This document shows positions 1-7,822 of a stretch of 64,000 nucleotides of DNA, one piece after another (positions within the stretch are counted from its first letter, which is position 1; each line of letters opens with the position of its first letter). Where the stretch lies: the NCBI GenBank assembly GCA_031425525.1, contig JANPJM010000083.1:1-64000 (forward strand), read 5' to 3'. Below the pieces are notes generated by a model. It did no database searches, was not told where the DNA came from, and saw only the letters and a program-made list of their open reading frames with translations. The DNA is from JANNMJ01 sp031425525. Lineage in GTDB: Bacteria > Bacteroidota > Bacteroidia > Cytophagales > Hymenobacteraceae. The translations under genes were made by a program, and so were the position numbers.

Positions 1-23
1 TTGTTGTTCTTCTTCCTCCCGGC

Positions 24-77
24 TTTTTTTTTTTTTTTTTTCTCTTGGGGTCCCCCCCCGCGCGCCCCCCCCCCCCC
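24..77. repeat. homopolymer tracts at the window start
   Basis: A run of 18 T (24-41) is followed by short G and C runs and a run of 13 C (65-77). No gene can be supported in the first 85 bases. Such stacked homopolymers may be real, but they are also typical of assembly error. Confidence 0.7.
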
Positions 78-85
78 ACTACAGC

Positions 86-123
86 AAAACGCCCCGCCGA
101 CCAGATGGTCAGCGGGGCGTTTT
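86..123 (-). terminator. hairpin terminator downstream of tRNA-His
   Basis: Perfect 12-bp arms (86-97 and 112-123) with a 14-base loop. The outer arm gives a short T run when read on the minus strand, so it fits an intrinsic terminator for the minus-strand tRNA that ends at 134. Confidence 0.75.
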
Positions 124-133
124 CAGTTGAAAG

Positions 134-208
134 GCACAGTAATGGGGCTCGAACCCACGGCCTCCAGAATCACAATCTGGCGCTCTAACCAACTGAGCTA
201 TACCGTGC
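134..208 (-). tRNA. tRNA-His (anticodon GTG)
   Basis: Read on the minus strand the cloverleaf is complete. The acceptor stem pairs over 7 bp plus the extra G-1 (base 208) opposite C73 (base 134), the hallmark of tRNA-His. The D-arm is GCTCAGTTGG-like, the anticodon stem CCAGA/TCTGG encloses a GTG anticodon, and the T-arm has GTGGG TTCGAGC CCCAT. The 3' CCA is not encoded (CTT follows), so a CCA-adding enzyme is needed. A strong -7 box lies just upstream and a hairpin terminator just downstream, so it is a single-gene unit. Confidence 0.96.
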
Positions 209-225
209 GTGTGCGTTTCAGTGGC

Positions 226-234
226 ACAAAGGTA
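226..234 (-). promoter_or_regulatory. Bacteroidota -7 box (TACCTTTGT) for tRNA-His
   Basis: TACCTTTGT on the minus strand matches the Bacteroidota primary-sigma consensus TAnnTTTG, 17 bases before the 5' end of tRNA-His. Confidence 0.7.
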
Positions 235-291
235 CGGCCGCAGGGGCATTGGGCGCAAGCGCGGGGCAGAAAAGGGCGCGGGAAGGTGCGC

Positions 292-1623
292 TCAGCGGCC
301 GCCCCAGAAGCTCACGGCCTCACCCATCCGTTCATCGTTCACTTGCCCGTTGGCCCACGCCAAATGGCCGCTCACGAAGGTGTGCGTGATGGCGCCGCGC
401 AGCCGCTCGCCTTCCAGCGGCGACCAGCCGACGTGGTACAGCAGGTCTTGCTTGCGCACCGTGGGGCGGGCGGCGGGGTCGAGAATGACGACATCGGCGA
501 AGTAGCCTTCGCGCAGGAAGCCGCGCTCCTGCACCCCAAACAGCGTGGCGGGGTTGTGACAGGCTTTCTCGACGATGCGCTCAATGGGCAGAATATCGAG
601 CGCGAGCAACATCTGTAACGCGTGTTGCACGAGCGGCAGGCCGCTGGGCGCAGTGGGGTAGGGCTGCATTTTTTCGTCCCAGGTGTGGGGGGCGTGGTCG
701 GTGGCGAGGATGTCGAGGCGGTCGTCGAGGAGCGCCTGACGCAGCGCGGCGCGGTGATGCGGCGCCTTGATGGCCGGGTTGCACTTGATTTGGTGGCCGA
801 GGCGGGCGTAATCATCCGCCGAAAACCACAGATGATGCACGCAGACTTCGGCCGTAATGCGCTTGCCCGCCAGCGGGCCGGGCGCAAACTGCGCCAACTC
901 GTCGGCGGTGGTGAGGTGCAGAATATGGAGCTTGGTATCGTGCCGACGGGCCAACTCGATGGCCAACGCGCTCGATTTCAGGCACGCTTCTTCGGAACGG
1001 ATGATGGGGTGCGCCGCCGCCGGAATGCGCTCGGCGGTGCCGTACTGCGCCACAGCGGCGGCGTAGCTAGCGCGCACGGTGGCCTCGTCTTCGCAGTGCG
1101 TGGCGATGAGGGTGGGCGCCTCGGCGAAGATGCGTTCGAGGGTGCGGGCGTCATCGACGAGCATATTGCCCGTGCTGGAACCCATAAAAATCTTGATGCC
1201 GGCGATGCGGCGCGGGTCGGCGGCCAGCACATCGGGCAGGTTGTCGTTGGTGGCGCCCAAAAAGAAGGCATAGTTCGCGACCGACGTTTGGGCCGCCCGC
1301 CGGAGCTTGTCGTCGAGCGCTGCCGCGTTGGTGGTGGTGGGCGTGGTGTTCGGCATTTCCATAAACGAGGTGACACCGCCCGCCACCGCTGCGCGCGCCT
1401 CCGACCCGATGGTGGCCTTGTGCGGCTGCCCCGGCTCGCGGAAATGGACTTGATCGTCGATGAGCCCCGGCAGCACGAGCTGCGCGGTGCAATCGATTTC
1501 CGTGACCCGGCCGCGCACCTCGATCTGCGGATCGATCCGCTCGATGCGTTGGCCTTTGATGAGGACGTCGGCCACCGTCTGGCGGCCTTCGTTGACGAGG
1601 GTAGCGTTTTTGAGGAGGTACAT
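292..1623 (-). CDS. pyrC: dihydroorotase (class I, amidohydrolase)
   Basis: Cyclises N-carbamoyl-L-aspartate to L-dihydroorotate in de novo pyrimidine synthesis, in the cytosol. The 443-residue length is normal for the family. Visible motifs are the metal-site strand around residues 56-65 (DDQVHFREPG), MPNTTP (about 90-95), THCEDE (about 175-180), the HILHL strand near 235 and the catalytic ATDHAPH near 307. The usual first metal histidine of HxH is Gln (DQVH); as far as I recall this is common in Bacteroidota homologues. It stands alone, divergent from the helicase gene across a 42-bp repeat array. Allantoinase or hydantoinase is less likely because of the overall motif set. Confidence 0.9.
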   Translation of the reverse strand: MYLLKNATLVNEGRQTVADVLIKGQRIERIDPQIEVRGRVTEIDCTAQLVLPGLIDDQVHFREPGQPHKATIGSEARAAVAGGVTSFMEMPNTTPTTTNAAALDDKLRRAAQTSVANYAFFLGATNDNLPDVLAADPRRIAGIKIFMGSSTGNMLVDDARTLERIFAEAPTLIATHCEDEATVRASYAAAVAQYGTAERIPAAAHPIIRSEEACLKSSALAIELARRHDTKLHILHLTTADELAQFAPGPLAGKRITAEVCVHHLWFSADDYARLGHQIKCNPAIKAPHHRAALRQALLDDRLDILATDHAPHTWDEKMQPYPTAPSGLPLVQHALQMLLALDILPIERIVEKACHNPATLFGVQERGFLREGYFADVVILDPAARPTVRKQDLLYHVGWSPLEGERLRGAITHTFVSGHLAWANGQVNDERMGEAVSFWGGR

Positions 1624-1698
1624 CGCGCTGTCGTTCGGGTTTCAGCCCGCAGTTTACGGCGGCGCTCGGCAATTCGCGCGCAGTGCCCCCCAAGTCCT

Positions 1699-1904
1699 GG
1701 TGGGCACTGTGCAACTCGGTACTACTGCCCCCTGAACCCCGGTGGGCACTGCGCAACTCCGACACACAACCCACCGGGGGCCGGTGGGCACTGTGCAACT
1801 CGGTACCACTGCCCACCGGGGGCCAGTGGGCACTGCGCAACTCGGTACCACTGTCCACCGGAGCGCGGGGAGTGCCGTGCAACTCTAACTCACTGCCCAC
1901 CGCG
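1699..1904. repeat. 42-bp tandem repeat array A (about five copies)
   Basis: The element GTGGGCACTGYGCAACTC recurs at about 1701, 1743, 1785, 1827 and, diverged, 1869, an exact 42-bp period. Units contain an internal inverted repeat (GTGGGCA...TGCCCAC) and, in the better copies, a GGTACC core. The array fills the 330-bp gap between the divergent pyrC and helicase genes. Translations exist on both strands only because 42 is a multiple of three; nothing suggests coding. Confidence 0.85.
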
Positions 1905-1941
1905 CTTTTCGACGGCGGGTGGAAGCCCGCGCTACAATGCC

Positions 1942-1950
1942 GACCTTTGC
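1942..1950 (+). promoter_or_regulatory. -7 box (GACCTTTGC) directly before the helicase start
   Basis: GACCTTTGC resembles TAnnTTTG and ends three bases before the ATG at 1954. Transcription starting a few bases after the box would give an essentially leaderless mRNA. Confidence 0.5.
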
Positions 1951-1953
1951 GGG

Positions 1954-3375
1954 ATGGAAGTCCCTGAAGAAGTGTTGCCGTCTGCCGCTGCCCCCGCCCC
2001 TGAAAATCTTTTCGAGCAGTTCAAGCTCAACCGGCAGTTGTTCAATGCCGTAGCCGCGCTGGGCTTCACGGAGCCCACGCCGGTGCAGTTGAAGGCCATT
2101 CCGCTGCTGTTGGCGGGCCACGACCTGCTCGGCATCGCGCAAACGGGCACCGGCAAGACCGCCGCGTTCGGGCTGCCGCTGATTATGAAGGTGAAGTACG
2201 CCCAGGGCCGCTACCCGCGCGCCGTGGTGCTGGCGCCCACCCGCGAGCTGGTTATTCAGCTCACCGAACACCTGCGGGCGCTGGCCCAATTCACCGATTT
2301 GCGGTTCGCGGCGCTGTACGGCGGCCTGGGGCCGAAAGCGCAATCGGAGCTACTCGCCACGGGCATCGACATTGTTATTTCGACGCCCGGCCGCCTCTGG
2401 GAGCTGTACTCGAGCGGGATGCTGACGCTGAAAGAAGTCAAAACCTTGATTCTCGACGAAGCCGACCGGATGCTCGATATGGGCTTCGCGCCGCAAATCC
2501 GGCGCCTGCTCGAAGTGCTGCCCCGCAAGCGCCAAAACGCCCTGTTTTCGGCCACGATGCCGGAGCGCGTGGTGACGTTGAGCGAAGAATTTCTCGAAGC
2601 GCCGCAGCGCGTGGAGGTGTCGATGCAAGCCACGCCCGCCGAAACCGTCAGCCAACTGTTGTTCCGGGCGCCCAATATCGCCACCAAGCTCGCCCTGCTC
2701 AACCATCTGATGACCGCCGATGAGGCCGCTTGGAGCCGCGTGCTGGTGTTTGCCCGCGCCAAACCGACGGTCGAAACCATTGCCCAATCCCTGCGCGACG
2801 CCAAGCTCGGGCCGGTGCGCGTGCTGCACGGCAACAAGGGCCAAAACGCGCGCCTGAGCGCCATGGACGATTTCAAAGCCGGGCAGGTGCGCGTGCTGGT
2901 GGCTACCGACGTAGCCGCGCGCGGCATCGACGTAACGGGCGTCACGCACGTCGTCAATTTCGATGTCCCGGCTTCGTATGATGATTACGTCCACCGCATC
3001 GGCCGCACCGGGCGCGCCGGCCTGGAGGGCGCGAGCATCACCTTCGCTACGGGCGCCGAAAGCTGGCATATCCGCAACATCGAGGCCCTGATTCGGCAGC
3101 CGCTGCCCGTGCAGGAGCTTCCGGCGGGCATCACGCCGAGCGTCACGCCGCCGGAAGAAGCGAAAGTACAGGCCCGCGAAATCGACCACCAGAAACGCCT
3201 CGCCGACCCGGCCTTCAAAGGCGCCTTCCACGAAAAAGTACTGCCCATCCACAAACAGGTCGACCGGCGCACCGGCAAGCTCTACGACGCCGAGGAAGTC
3301 GGCCGGAAGCGCGTGCGCCGCAGCGGCACGCAGCGCAATACCACGCAGGGCAACCGGCCGCGCAAGGGCAAGTAG
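1954..3375 (+). CDS. DEAD-box ATP-dependent RNA helicase (RhlE-like)
   Basis: ATP-driven RNA unwinding and remodelling, probably in ribosome assembly or mRNA decay. All core motifs are present in order: the Q motif (FTEPTPVQ), Walker A AQTGTGKT (from residue 62), PTRELVIQ, TPGR, DEAD (168-171), SAT, VLVFA, ATDVAARGID and HRIGRTGR, followed by a basic C-terminal tail. The protein is 473 residues. The open frame runs much further upstream, but that part is antisense to pyrC and crosses the repeat array; the ATG at 1954, right after a -7 box and in phase with the conserved N terminus, is the start. A palindromic terminator follows. Confidence 0.93.
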   Translation: MEVPEEVLPSAAAPAPENLFEQFKLNRQLFNAVAALGFTEPTPVQLKAIPLLLAGHDLLGIAQTGTGKTAAFGLPLIMKVKYAQGRYPRAVVLAPTRELVIQLTEHLRALAQFTDLRFAALYGGLGPKAQSELLATGIDIVISTPGRLWELYSSGMLTLKEVKTLILDEADRMLDMGFAPQIRRLLEVLPRKRQNALFSATMPERVVTLSEEFLEAPQRVEVSMQATPAETVSQLLFRAPNIATKLALLNHLMTADEAAWSRVLVFARAKPTVETIAQSLRDAKLGPVRVLHGNKGQNARLSAMDDFKAGQVRVLVATDVAARGIDVTGVTHVVNFDVPASYDDYVHRIGRTGRAGLEGASITFATGAESWHIRNIEALIRQPLPVQELPAGITPSVTPPEEAKVQAREIDHQKRLADPAFKGAFHEKVLPIHKQVDRRTGKLYDAEEVGRKRVRRSGTQRNTTQGNRPRKGK

Positions 3376-3384
3376 CGGTTTTTT

Positions 3385-3410
3385 GTGGTGCGGCCTGCAG
3401 GCCGCACCAC
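3385..3410. terminator. 26-bp perfect palindrome between convergent genes
   Basis: A perfect palindrome built on GTGGTGCGGCCTG and its complement sits between the helicase stop and the stop of the minus-strand acyltransferase. A six-T run (3379-3384) precedes it on the plus strand, which is the T run for minus-strand reading of the complement only weakly; a shared bidirectional terminator is the simplest reading. Confidence 0.6.
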
Positions 3411-3417
3411 CCCTCAG

Positions 3418-4080
3418 CTACGCCCGCAACCGCACCGCCGGGTTGCCCACGTACACCGCGCCCGCTTCCAGAATCGGTTTCACCACCACGGCGCCCATCC
3501 CGATGGTGACACCGTCGGCGATGGCGAGGCCCTGACGCAGGGCGGCGTTGGCGCCCACGTACACGCCATCGCCGAGGGTGCAATTGCCGTTGATGCGGGC
3601 GCCGGGCGCGGCCGTCAGAAAATCGCCGATGCGGCAATCGTGCGCAATGCTCGCGTGGACGTTTACGTGCGCGTGCCGCCCCAGCACGATGTTGTTGGTC
3701 AGTACGGCACCGGCGGCCACAATGCTGCCGACGCCCACCGTTACCCCGCCGGCCACCACCGCCGTTGGGTGCAACAGCGTGGCATACGTAGTGGCCACGG
3801 GCAGCCGCGCCACAATCCGGCGCCGTACGGCAGGCTCGGCTACGGCCACCAGCAACTGCCCGCGAGTCGGGTCGAAGGCCGATTCGCGCAGTACTTCCAC
3901 CCCCAGCATGGCGGCTTCGGTCATCTGGTCGTCGCTGACCACGAAGGCCACGCGCCCCGCCAGCGCGTCGGTGGGTTGCCCGGCCGCCCGCCACGCATCG
4001 AGCAGAATCCAGAAAGTATCGCGGGCAAACCCCCCGGTACCGAAAATGCAGATTGGGCCGGACGGGGGCAGAGAAGGCAT
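3418..4080 (-). CDS. NeuD/PglD-family sugar O-acyltransferase
   Basis: Probable acetyl-CoA-dependent acyltransferase acting on a sugar nucleotide or sialic-acid-like sugar. The 220-residue protein starts with a Rossmann-like PglD N-terminal domain (CIFGTGGFARD near residue 10) and continues into left-handed beta-helix hexapeptide repeats such as GVGSIVAAGAV, IGDFLTAAPGARI and LGDGVYVGANA, ending in the VGNPAVRL motif typical of this fold. The open frame extends 15 codons upstream, but a -7 box at 4103-4111 falls inside that extension, so the ATG at 4080 is chosen. No polysaccharide genes are adjacent, so the substrate is unknown. Confidence 0.82.
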   Translation of the reverse strand: MPSLPPSGPICIFGTGGFARDTFWILLDAWRAAGQPTDALAGRVAFVVSDDQMTEAAMLGVEVLRESAFDPTRGQLLVAVAEPAVRRRIVARLPVATTYATLLHPTAVVAGGVTVGVGSIVAAGAVLTNNIVLGRHAHVNVHASIAHDCRIGDFLTAAPGARINGNCTLGDGVYVGANAALRQGLAIADGVTIGMGAVVVKPILEAGAVYVGNPAVRLRA

Positions 4081-4102
4081 CAGTTGAGCAGGTTGGAAGA
4101 CC

Positions 4103-4111
4103 TCAAAAGTA
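4103..4111 (-). promoter_or_regulatory. -7 box (TACTTTTGA) for the acyltransferase gene
   Basis: TACTTTTGA on the minus strand fits TAnnTTTG, 22 bases before the ATG at 4080. It decides the start codon of that gene. Confidence 0.65.
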
Positions 4112-4162
4112 GTGCGCCCGCCCAAGCACCCGCGCGCACCGCACCACTACTGCCCTACGGCC

Positions 4163-4171
4163 TACCTTTGC
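4163..4171 (+). promoter_or_regulatory. -7 box (TACCTTTGC) for metK
   Basis: A perfect TAnnTTTG match with a leader of about 38 bases before metK. No SAM riboswitch could be recognised in this short leader. Confidence 0.75.
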
Positions 4172-4209
4172 GCCCGCGCCTCTGACGGGGGCGTTTTTAG
4201 CCATTCGTT

Positions 4210-5484
4210 ATGCCCTACTTGTTCACGTCGGAATCGGTTTCGGAAGGACACCCCGACAAGATCGCCGACCAGATTTCCGACGCCCTGATCGACAACTTCC
4301 TGGCGTTCGACCCGCAGGCCAAAGTTGCCTGCGAAACCCTCGTCACCACCGGCCAGGTAGTGCTGGCGGGCGAAGTAAAATCGACCACGTACCTCGATGT
4401 GCAGCACATCGCGCGCGAGGTCATCCGCCGGATCGGCTACACCAAGTCGGCGTATATGTTCGAGGCGAACTCGTGCGGCATTCTGTCCGCCATCCACGAG
4501 CAATCGGCCGACATCAACCAAGGCGTCGAAAAAGCGAATCCCGAAGATCAGGGCGCCGGCGACCAAGGGATGATGTTCGGCTACGCCACCCGCGAGACGG
4601 AGACGTATATGCCGCTCGCGCTCGATCTGGCGCACCGCATCCTGCTCGAACTCGCCGAAGTGCGGCGCGAAAACGAGTCGGGCCTCGATACCCGCATCCC
4701 GTATTTGCGGCCGGATGCCAAGTCGCAGGTCACGATTGAGTACGACGACGCCAACCACCCCGTGCGCATCGATACCATCGTGGTCAGCACGCAGCACGAC
4801 GATTTCGCCGCCGACGTCGAGATGCTCGCCCAAATCCGGCGCGACCTCATCGAGTACGTCATCCCGCGCGTGCGGGCGCGGCTCTCGCCCGCCCTGCAAG
4901 CCCTCTTCACCGACCAGATCACGTACCACATCAACCCCACGGGCAAGTTCGTGATCGGCGGCCCCCACGGCGATACGGGCCTCACGGGGCGCAAAATCAT
5001 CGTCGATACCTACGGCGGCAAAGGCGCCCACGGCGGCGGTGCGTTTTCGGGCAAAGACCCAAGCAAGGTTGATCGTTCGGCGGCATACGCCACGCGCCAC
5101 ATCGCTAAAAACCTGGTGGCGGCGGGCCTCTGCGACGAAATTCTGGTGCAGGTTTCCTACGCCATCGGCGTGGCGCGGCCGTGCGGCGTGTACGTCAATA
5201 CCTACGGCACCACGAAAGTGGCGGGGCTGACGGATGGCGAAATCGCCAAAAAAATTGAGGAGATTTTCGACCTCCGCCCCTACTTCATCGAGCAGCGCCT
5301 GAAACTGCGGAACCCGATTTACTCCGAAACCGCGTCGTACGGCCACATGGGCCGCGAGCCGCGCACGGTAACGAAAACCTTCACGGCGCCCGGCGGCCTC
5401 ACCGTCACCAAAGAAGTCGAGTTGTTTACCTGGGAGAAGCTCGATTACGTCAAGCAGGTGAAAGCCGCCTTCAACCTCCGCTAG
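4210..5484 (+). CDS. metK: S-adenosylmethionine synthetase
   Basis: Makes S-adenosylmethionine from methionine and ATP, the methyl donor for the cell; a cytosolic tetramer in the family. The 424 residues match the family. The N terminus FTSESVSEGHPDKIADQISD is diagnostic, followed by GAGDQGMMFGYA (about residue 117) and the glycine-rich P-loop region GGGAFSGKDPSKVDRSAAY (about 276-294). It has its own promoter and no operon partner: hpf downstream is on the other strand and separated by palindromic repeats. Confidence 0.97.
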   Translation: MPYLFTSESVSEGHPDKIADQISDALIDNFLAFDPQAKVACETLVTTGQVVLAGEVKSTTYLDVQHIAREVIRRIGYTKSAYMFEANSCGILSAIHEQSADINQGVEKANPEDQGAGDQGMMFGYATRETETYMPLALDLAHRILLELAEVRRENESGLDTRIPYLRPDAKSQVTIEYDDANHPVRIDTIVVSTQHDDFAADVEMLAQIRRDLIEYVIPRVRARLSPALQALFTDQITYHINPTGKFVIGGPHGDTGLTGRKIIVDTYGGKGAHGGGAFSGKDPSKVDRSAAYATRHIAKNLVAAGLCDEILVQVSYAIGVARPCGVYVNTYGTTKVAGLTDGEIAKKIEEIFDLRPYFIEQRLKLRNPIYSETASYGHMGREPRTVTKTFTAPGGLTVTKEVELFTWEKLDYVKQVKAAFNLR

Positions 5485-5486
5485 CC

Positions 5487-5616
5487 CGAGGCTCTGCCTC
5501 GGCGCTACCCAACAGCAGGGCCTCCAGGCCCGTCGCCACGCGCACCATCAACGGTGATTCGTAGCGGCGGGCCTGGAGGCCCTGGTATTAGGTCGTACCG
5601 GGCCTTCAGGCCCGGA
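5487..5616. repeat. cluster of palindromic repeats after metK
   Basis: Three nested or adjacent hairpins are visible: CCGAGGCTCTGCCTCGG (about 5486-5502), 16-bp perfect arms 5517-5532 and 5568-5583 (AGGGCCTCCAGGCCCG), and CCGGGCC/GGCCCGG at 5598-5615. They lie between convergent metK and hpf and may also end transcription. No coding potential. Confidence 0.75.
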
Positions 5617-5629
5617 CGAGCACACTTCG

Positions 5630-5926
5630 TTAGTGCGCCTTCTGCTTCTCTTTATGCTTTTTGAGTTGCTGACGTAAGGCTTCCACCACATCGTCCGTAG
5701 CCGCCTCAAAGGTGCCGGCCGAGCCGTCGGAAAACAGAATCGCGCCGGGGACGATCAGCTTGATTTCGACGGTTTTATTCTGGATGCCCTCGTTATTGAG
5801 GCGCAGAAAGACTTCGCCTTCGGTGATACGGTCGTAAAACAGGTCGAGCTTGTTGGCTTTTTCCTGAATAAAGTCGAGGAGTTTGCGGTCGGCATCGAAA
5901 TGGACCGAATGCATTTGCAGCTTCAT
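5630..5926 (-). CDS. hpf: ribosome hibernation-promoting factor (short HPF/RaiA type)
   Basis: Binds the 30S decoding region of idle ribosomes and promotes inactive dimers or monomers in stationary phase. The 98-residue protein has the beta-alpha-beta-beta-beta-alpha pattern of the S30AE domain, from MKLQMHSVHFDADRKLLDFI to the basic tail QLKKHKEKQKAH, and lacks the C-terminal dimerisation domain of long HPFs. It is third in the minus-strand series rpsU-xerC-hpf, an order seen in many Bacteroidota, about 175 bp after xerC. Confidence 0.92.
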   Translation of the reverse strand: MKLQMHSVHFDADRKLLDFIQEKANKLDLFYDRITEGEVFLRLNNEGIQNKTVEIKLIVPGAILFSDGSAGTFEAATDDVVEALRQQLKKHKEKQKAH

Positions 5927-6102
5927 ACTAACGCAAATGGGGGGTTTATGAACGGGAAGAAGAGAAAGTACCCAACGCCTACGCAGCGCGGCCGCCCGGC
6001 GTTTGGGGCGGTAAGATAGGCGATTTTTTCGCGTTCCGGTTGCGTGTCTGCCGTCCGCCGCGCAATGTGCCGGAATGCACGCAGATTCTGCTCAGATTCC
6101 GG

Positions 6103-6993
6103 TCAGGCTTTAGGGTGCGCTTTGTCGAAAACGCTCTTCAATCGCTCGATTCCGGCGTGCGTGTACACCTGCGTGGCGGCCAGCGAGGCGTGCCCCAAAA
6201 TCTCCTTGATGGCGTTCAGATCGGCGCCCCGGTTGAGCAGGTGCGTCGCTAGTGAATGGCGCAATGCGTGCGGGTGGGCGGTGTGCGCGGTGGTGGTCAG
6301 GCGCAGGTAGTGGCGCACGGCGCGGTACACAAATTCCGGGTACAGGCCGTCGAGCTTATCGGTGACGAGGAGCGGCGCGGTGGGTGCGCAATCGGCGCCG
6401 GACTGACGCTTGCGTTCCAGATAGGTTTCGAGGTTCGTCATCACGCCGGTGGGCAGTGGCACGATACGCTCCTTGTTGCCCTTGCCCAGAATGCGCACCG
6501 TCCGCTGGTACACATTGAGGTCTTGATGGCGCAGTCCCACCAATTCGGCGCGGCGCATCCCGGCGCCGTAAAGCAGTTCCAGAATGGCGCGGTCGCGCCA
6601 ACCGGCAAACGTATCGGCGAACGCCGACCCATCGAGCAACCGCGCCAAGGCATCTTCCGGGATGAATTCGGGTACTTTCTTAGCGATTTTCGGCGCCGCC
6701 ACTTTCTGCATCGGGTTCACCTGCAAACTGCCTTCGCGCAGCAGAAACTGGAAGTACGTGCGCAAACACGCCACCTTGCGGTTCACGGAGCGCGGATCGA
6801 GGTTGCGTTGCACGAGCGAAATCAACCACGACCGAATCAGGTGATGCGTGGCCTCGGCGGGGTTTTCCAGCTCGTACGTCTGCCGCAGATACGTGCTGAA
6901 CTGCCCCAAATCGACCTCATACGATTTGAGCGTGTGCGGCGATAAGCGCCGCTCGTGCCGCAGGTAATTGAAGAATAGCGCGAAGGCGTCCAT
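6103..6993 (-). CDS. xerC: tyrosine recombinase XerC/XerD type
   Basis: Site-specific recombinase that probably resolves chromosome dimers at dif. The 296-residue protein has an N-terminal SAM-like core-binding domain (about 1-90) and the catalytic domain with all expected residues: Arg147 in GAGMRRAEL, Lys174 in GKGNKER, His242 and Arg245 in HALRH, His268 in LGHAS and the nucleophile Tyr277 in TQVYTHA. The ATG at 6993 is chosen because the upstream extension lacks family similarity and the protein then begins MDAFALFFNYL. Its position between rpsU and hpf argues for a housekeeping Xer protein rather than a phage integrase. Confidence 0.93.
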   Translation of the reverse strand: MDAFALFFNYLRHERRLSPHTLKSYEVDLGQFSTYLRQTYELENPAEATHHLIRSWLISLVQRNLDPRSVNRKVACLRTYFQFLLREGSLQVNPMQKVAAPKIAKKVPEFIPEDALARLLDGSAFADTFAGWRDRAILELLYGAGMRRAELVGLRHQDLNVYQRTVRILGKGNKERIVPLPTGVMTNLETYLERKRQSGADCAPTAPLLVTDKLDGLYPEFVYRAVRHYLRLTTTAHTAHPHALRHSLATHLLNRGADLNAIKEILGHASLAATQVYTHAGIERLKSVFDKAHPKA

Positions 6994-7110
6994 ATATGAT
7001 CTCGCTGGAAGTAGCCCTAAGGTAGCACGCAGTAGTCGCGTCACGCACTACGGGCAGCGGGCAAAGTTTGATTTAAGTCCGTGGGCGGGCAGTAATCGTA
7101 TTCGGTAGCC

Positions 7111-7249
7111 TGTCATTGCGAGGAGGCTTTGCGACGAAGCAATCCGGCGCACGCTATATGGCGACCAGCTACCCGGCCGCATTCGCCGGATTGCCACGTC
7201 GGCCCTTCGTACCTCAGGGTAAACTCCGAGCCTCCTCCTCGCAATGACA
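7111..7249. mobile_element. 139-bp MITE-like element with nested inverted repeats
   Basis: Perfect 16-bp terminal inverted repeats (TGTCATTGCGAGGAGG at 7111-7126 and its complement at 7234-7249) enclose a second pair of 11-bp arms (GCAATCCGGCG, 7139-7149, and 7184-7194). It has no ORF. Its end sequence resembles a GTCATTGCGAGGA repeat family that I have seen in other genomes. It occupies the 355-bp gap between xerC and rpsU, together with the rpsU terminator. Confidence 0.75.
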
Positions 7250-7278
7250 GATTATATTAAAATACTTAATAAAGCCGA

Positions 7279-7315
7279 AAACGCCAGTCCCCGCACGAAG
7301 CGGAGACTGGCGTTT
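7279..7315 (-). terminator. hairpin terminator downstream of rpsU
   Basis: Eleven-bp arms (7279-7289 and 7305-7315) with an inner CCGC/GCGG pair; on the minus strand the second arm ends in a short T run. It suggests rpsU is at least partly transcribed on its own. Confidence 0.65.
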
Positions 7316-7348
7316 CAAGAATAGCATTGAAGCCGCTAAGGCGCGGGC

Positions 7349-7543
7349 TTACGCCGCCTCTTTAGCCTGCATTTGCAGACGGTAGACGGCTTTCTCCTTT
7401 TGTTTCTTTTTCGTTACCGACGGCTTCTGGAAAAACGAGCGCGAGCGCAGCTTGCGCATCATACCGGTTTTCTCGAATTTCTTTTTGAAGCGCTTCAGGG
7501 CGCGGTCAACGGTTTCGTTGTCTTTGATCTGGATAATCAGCAT
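7349..7543 (-). CDS. rpsU: 30S ribosomal protein S21
   Basis: Small-subunit ribosomal protein. The 64-residue sequence starts MLIIQIKDNETVDRALKRFK, followed by the basic FEKTGMMRKLRSRSFFQKPS block and a lysine-rich tail, which is typical of Bacteroidota S21. The open frame extends 28 codons upstream, but that part has no similarity and lies close to the promoter box at 7624-7632; the ATG at 7543 is the start. It heads the rpsU-xerC-hpf series. Confidence 0.96.
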   Translation of the reverse strand: MLIIQIKDNETVDRALKRFKKKFEKTGMMRKLRSRSFFQKPSVTKKKQKEKAVYRLQMQAKEAA

Positions 7544-7623
7544 CGGGCTACGTGCGGTCCTTTGGTTGTGCCGGATTAAGGCGAAAAATCGGGGCCAACG
7601 CCGACCGAACGCGGCGGCGGGCC

Positions 7624-7632
7624 GCAAAGGTA
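7624..7632 (-). promoter_or_regulatory. -7 box (TACCTTTGC) for rpsU
   Basis: Perfect TAnnTTTG match on the minus strand with a leader of about 75-80 bases before rpsU, long enough for translational control although no structure was recognised. Confidence 0.75.
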
Positions 7633-7699
7633 CGCGCGCAAGACGTATACAGTCAAGACGAGTGCTAAAAAAAGCACGGTCGGCCCCTCAATTTAAGCG

Positions 7700-7738
7700 A
7701 AATGCCCCCGGCGGCCATTCTGGCTGCCGGGGGCATTT
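7700..7738 (-). terminator. hairpin terminator after the large T9SS gene
   Basis: Thirteen-bp perfect arms AAATGCCCCCGGC (7700-7712) and its complement (7726-7738). It lies about 85 bases downstream of the minus-strand gene ending at 7823 and ends in T's when read on that strand. Confidence 0.75.
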
Positions 7739-7822
7739 TACTGGACGCGCTGGGCGCTTAGGCGGGCAATCGCGGGCTTACCAAACTAGCGAGGCCCGCC
7801 GGGGCGCTCGGCGCTGAATCAC

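Noticed and set aside
134..208. tRNA-His lacking encoded G-1
   Set aside because: A first alignment put the stem one base off; with the D-arm register fixed by TA-GCTC, G-1 (208) is encoded and pairs with C73 (134).
1699..1904. CRISPR-like array
   Set aside because: Copies are directly contiguous and diverged throughout; there are no unique spacers and no cas genes. The same applies to 61528-61678 and 42451-42689.
622..1953. Long N-terminal extension of the helicase frame
   Set aside because: It is antisense to pyrC and then crosses a 42-bp repeat array; similarity to helicases starts after ATG 1954.
4172..4209. SAM riboswitch before metK
   Set aside because: The leader after the -7 box is under 40 bases, too short for known SAM riboswitch folds.
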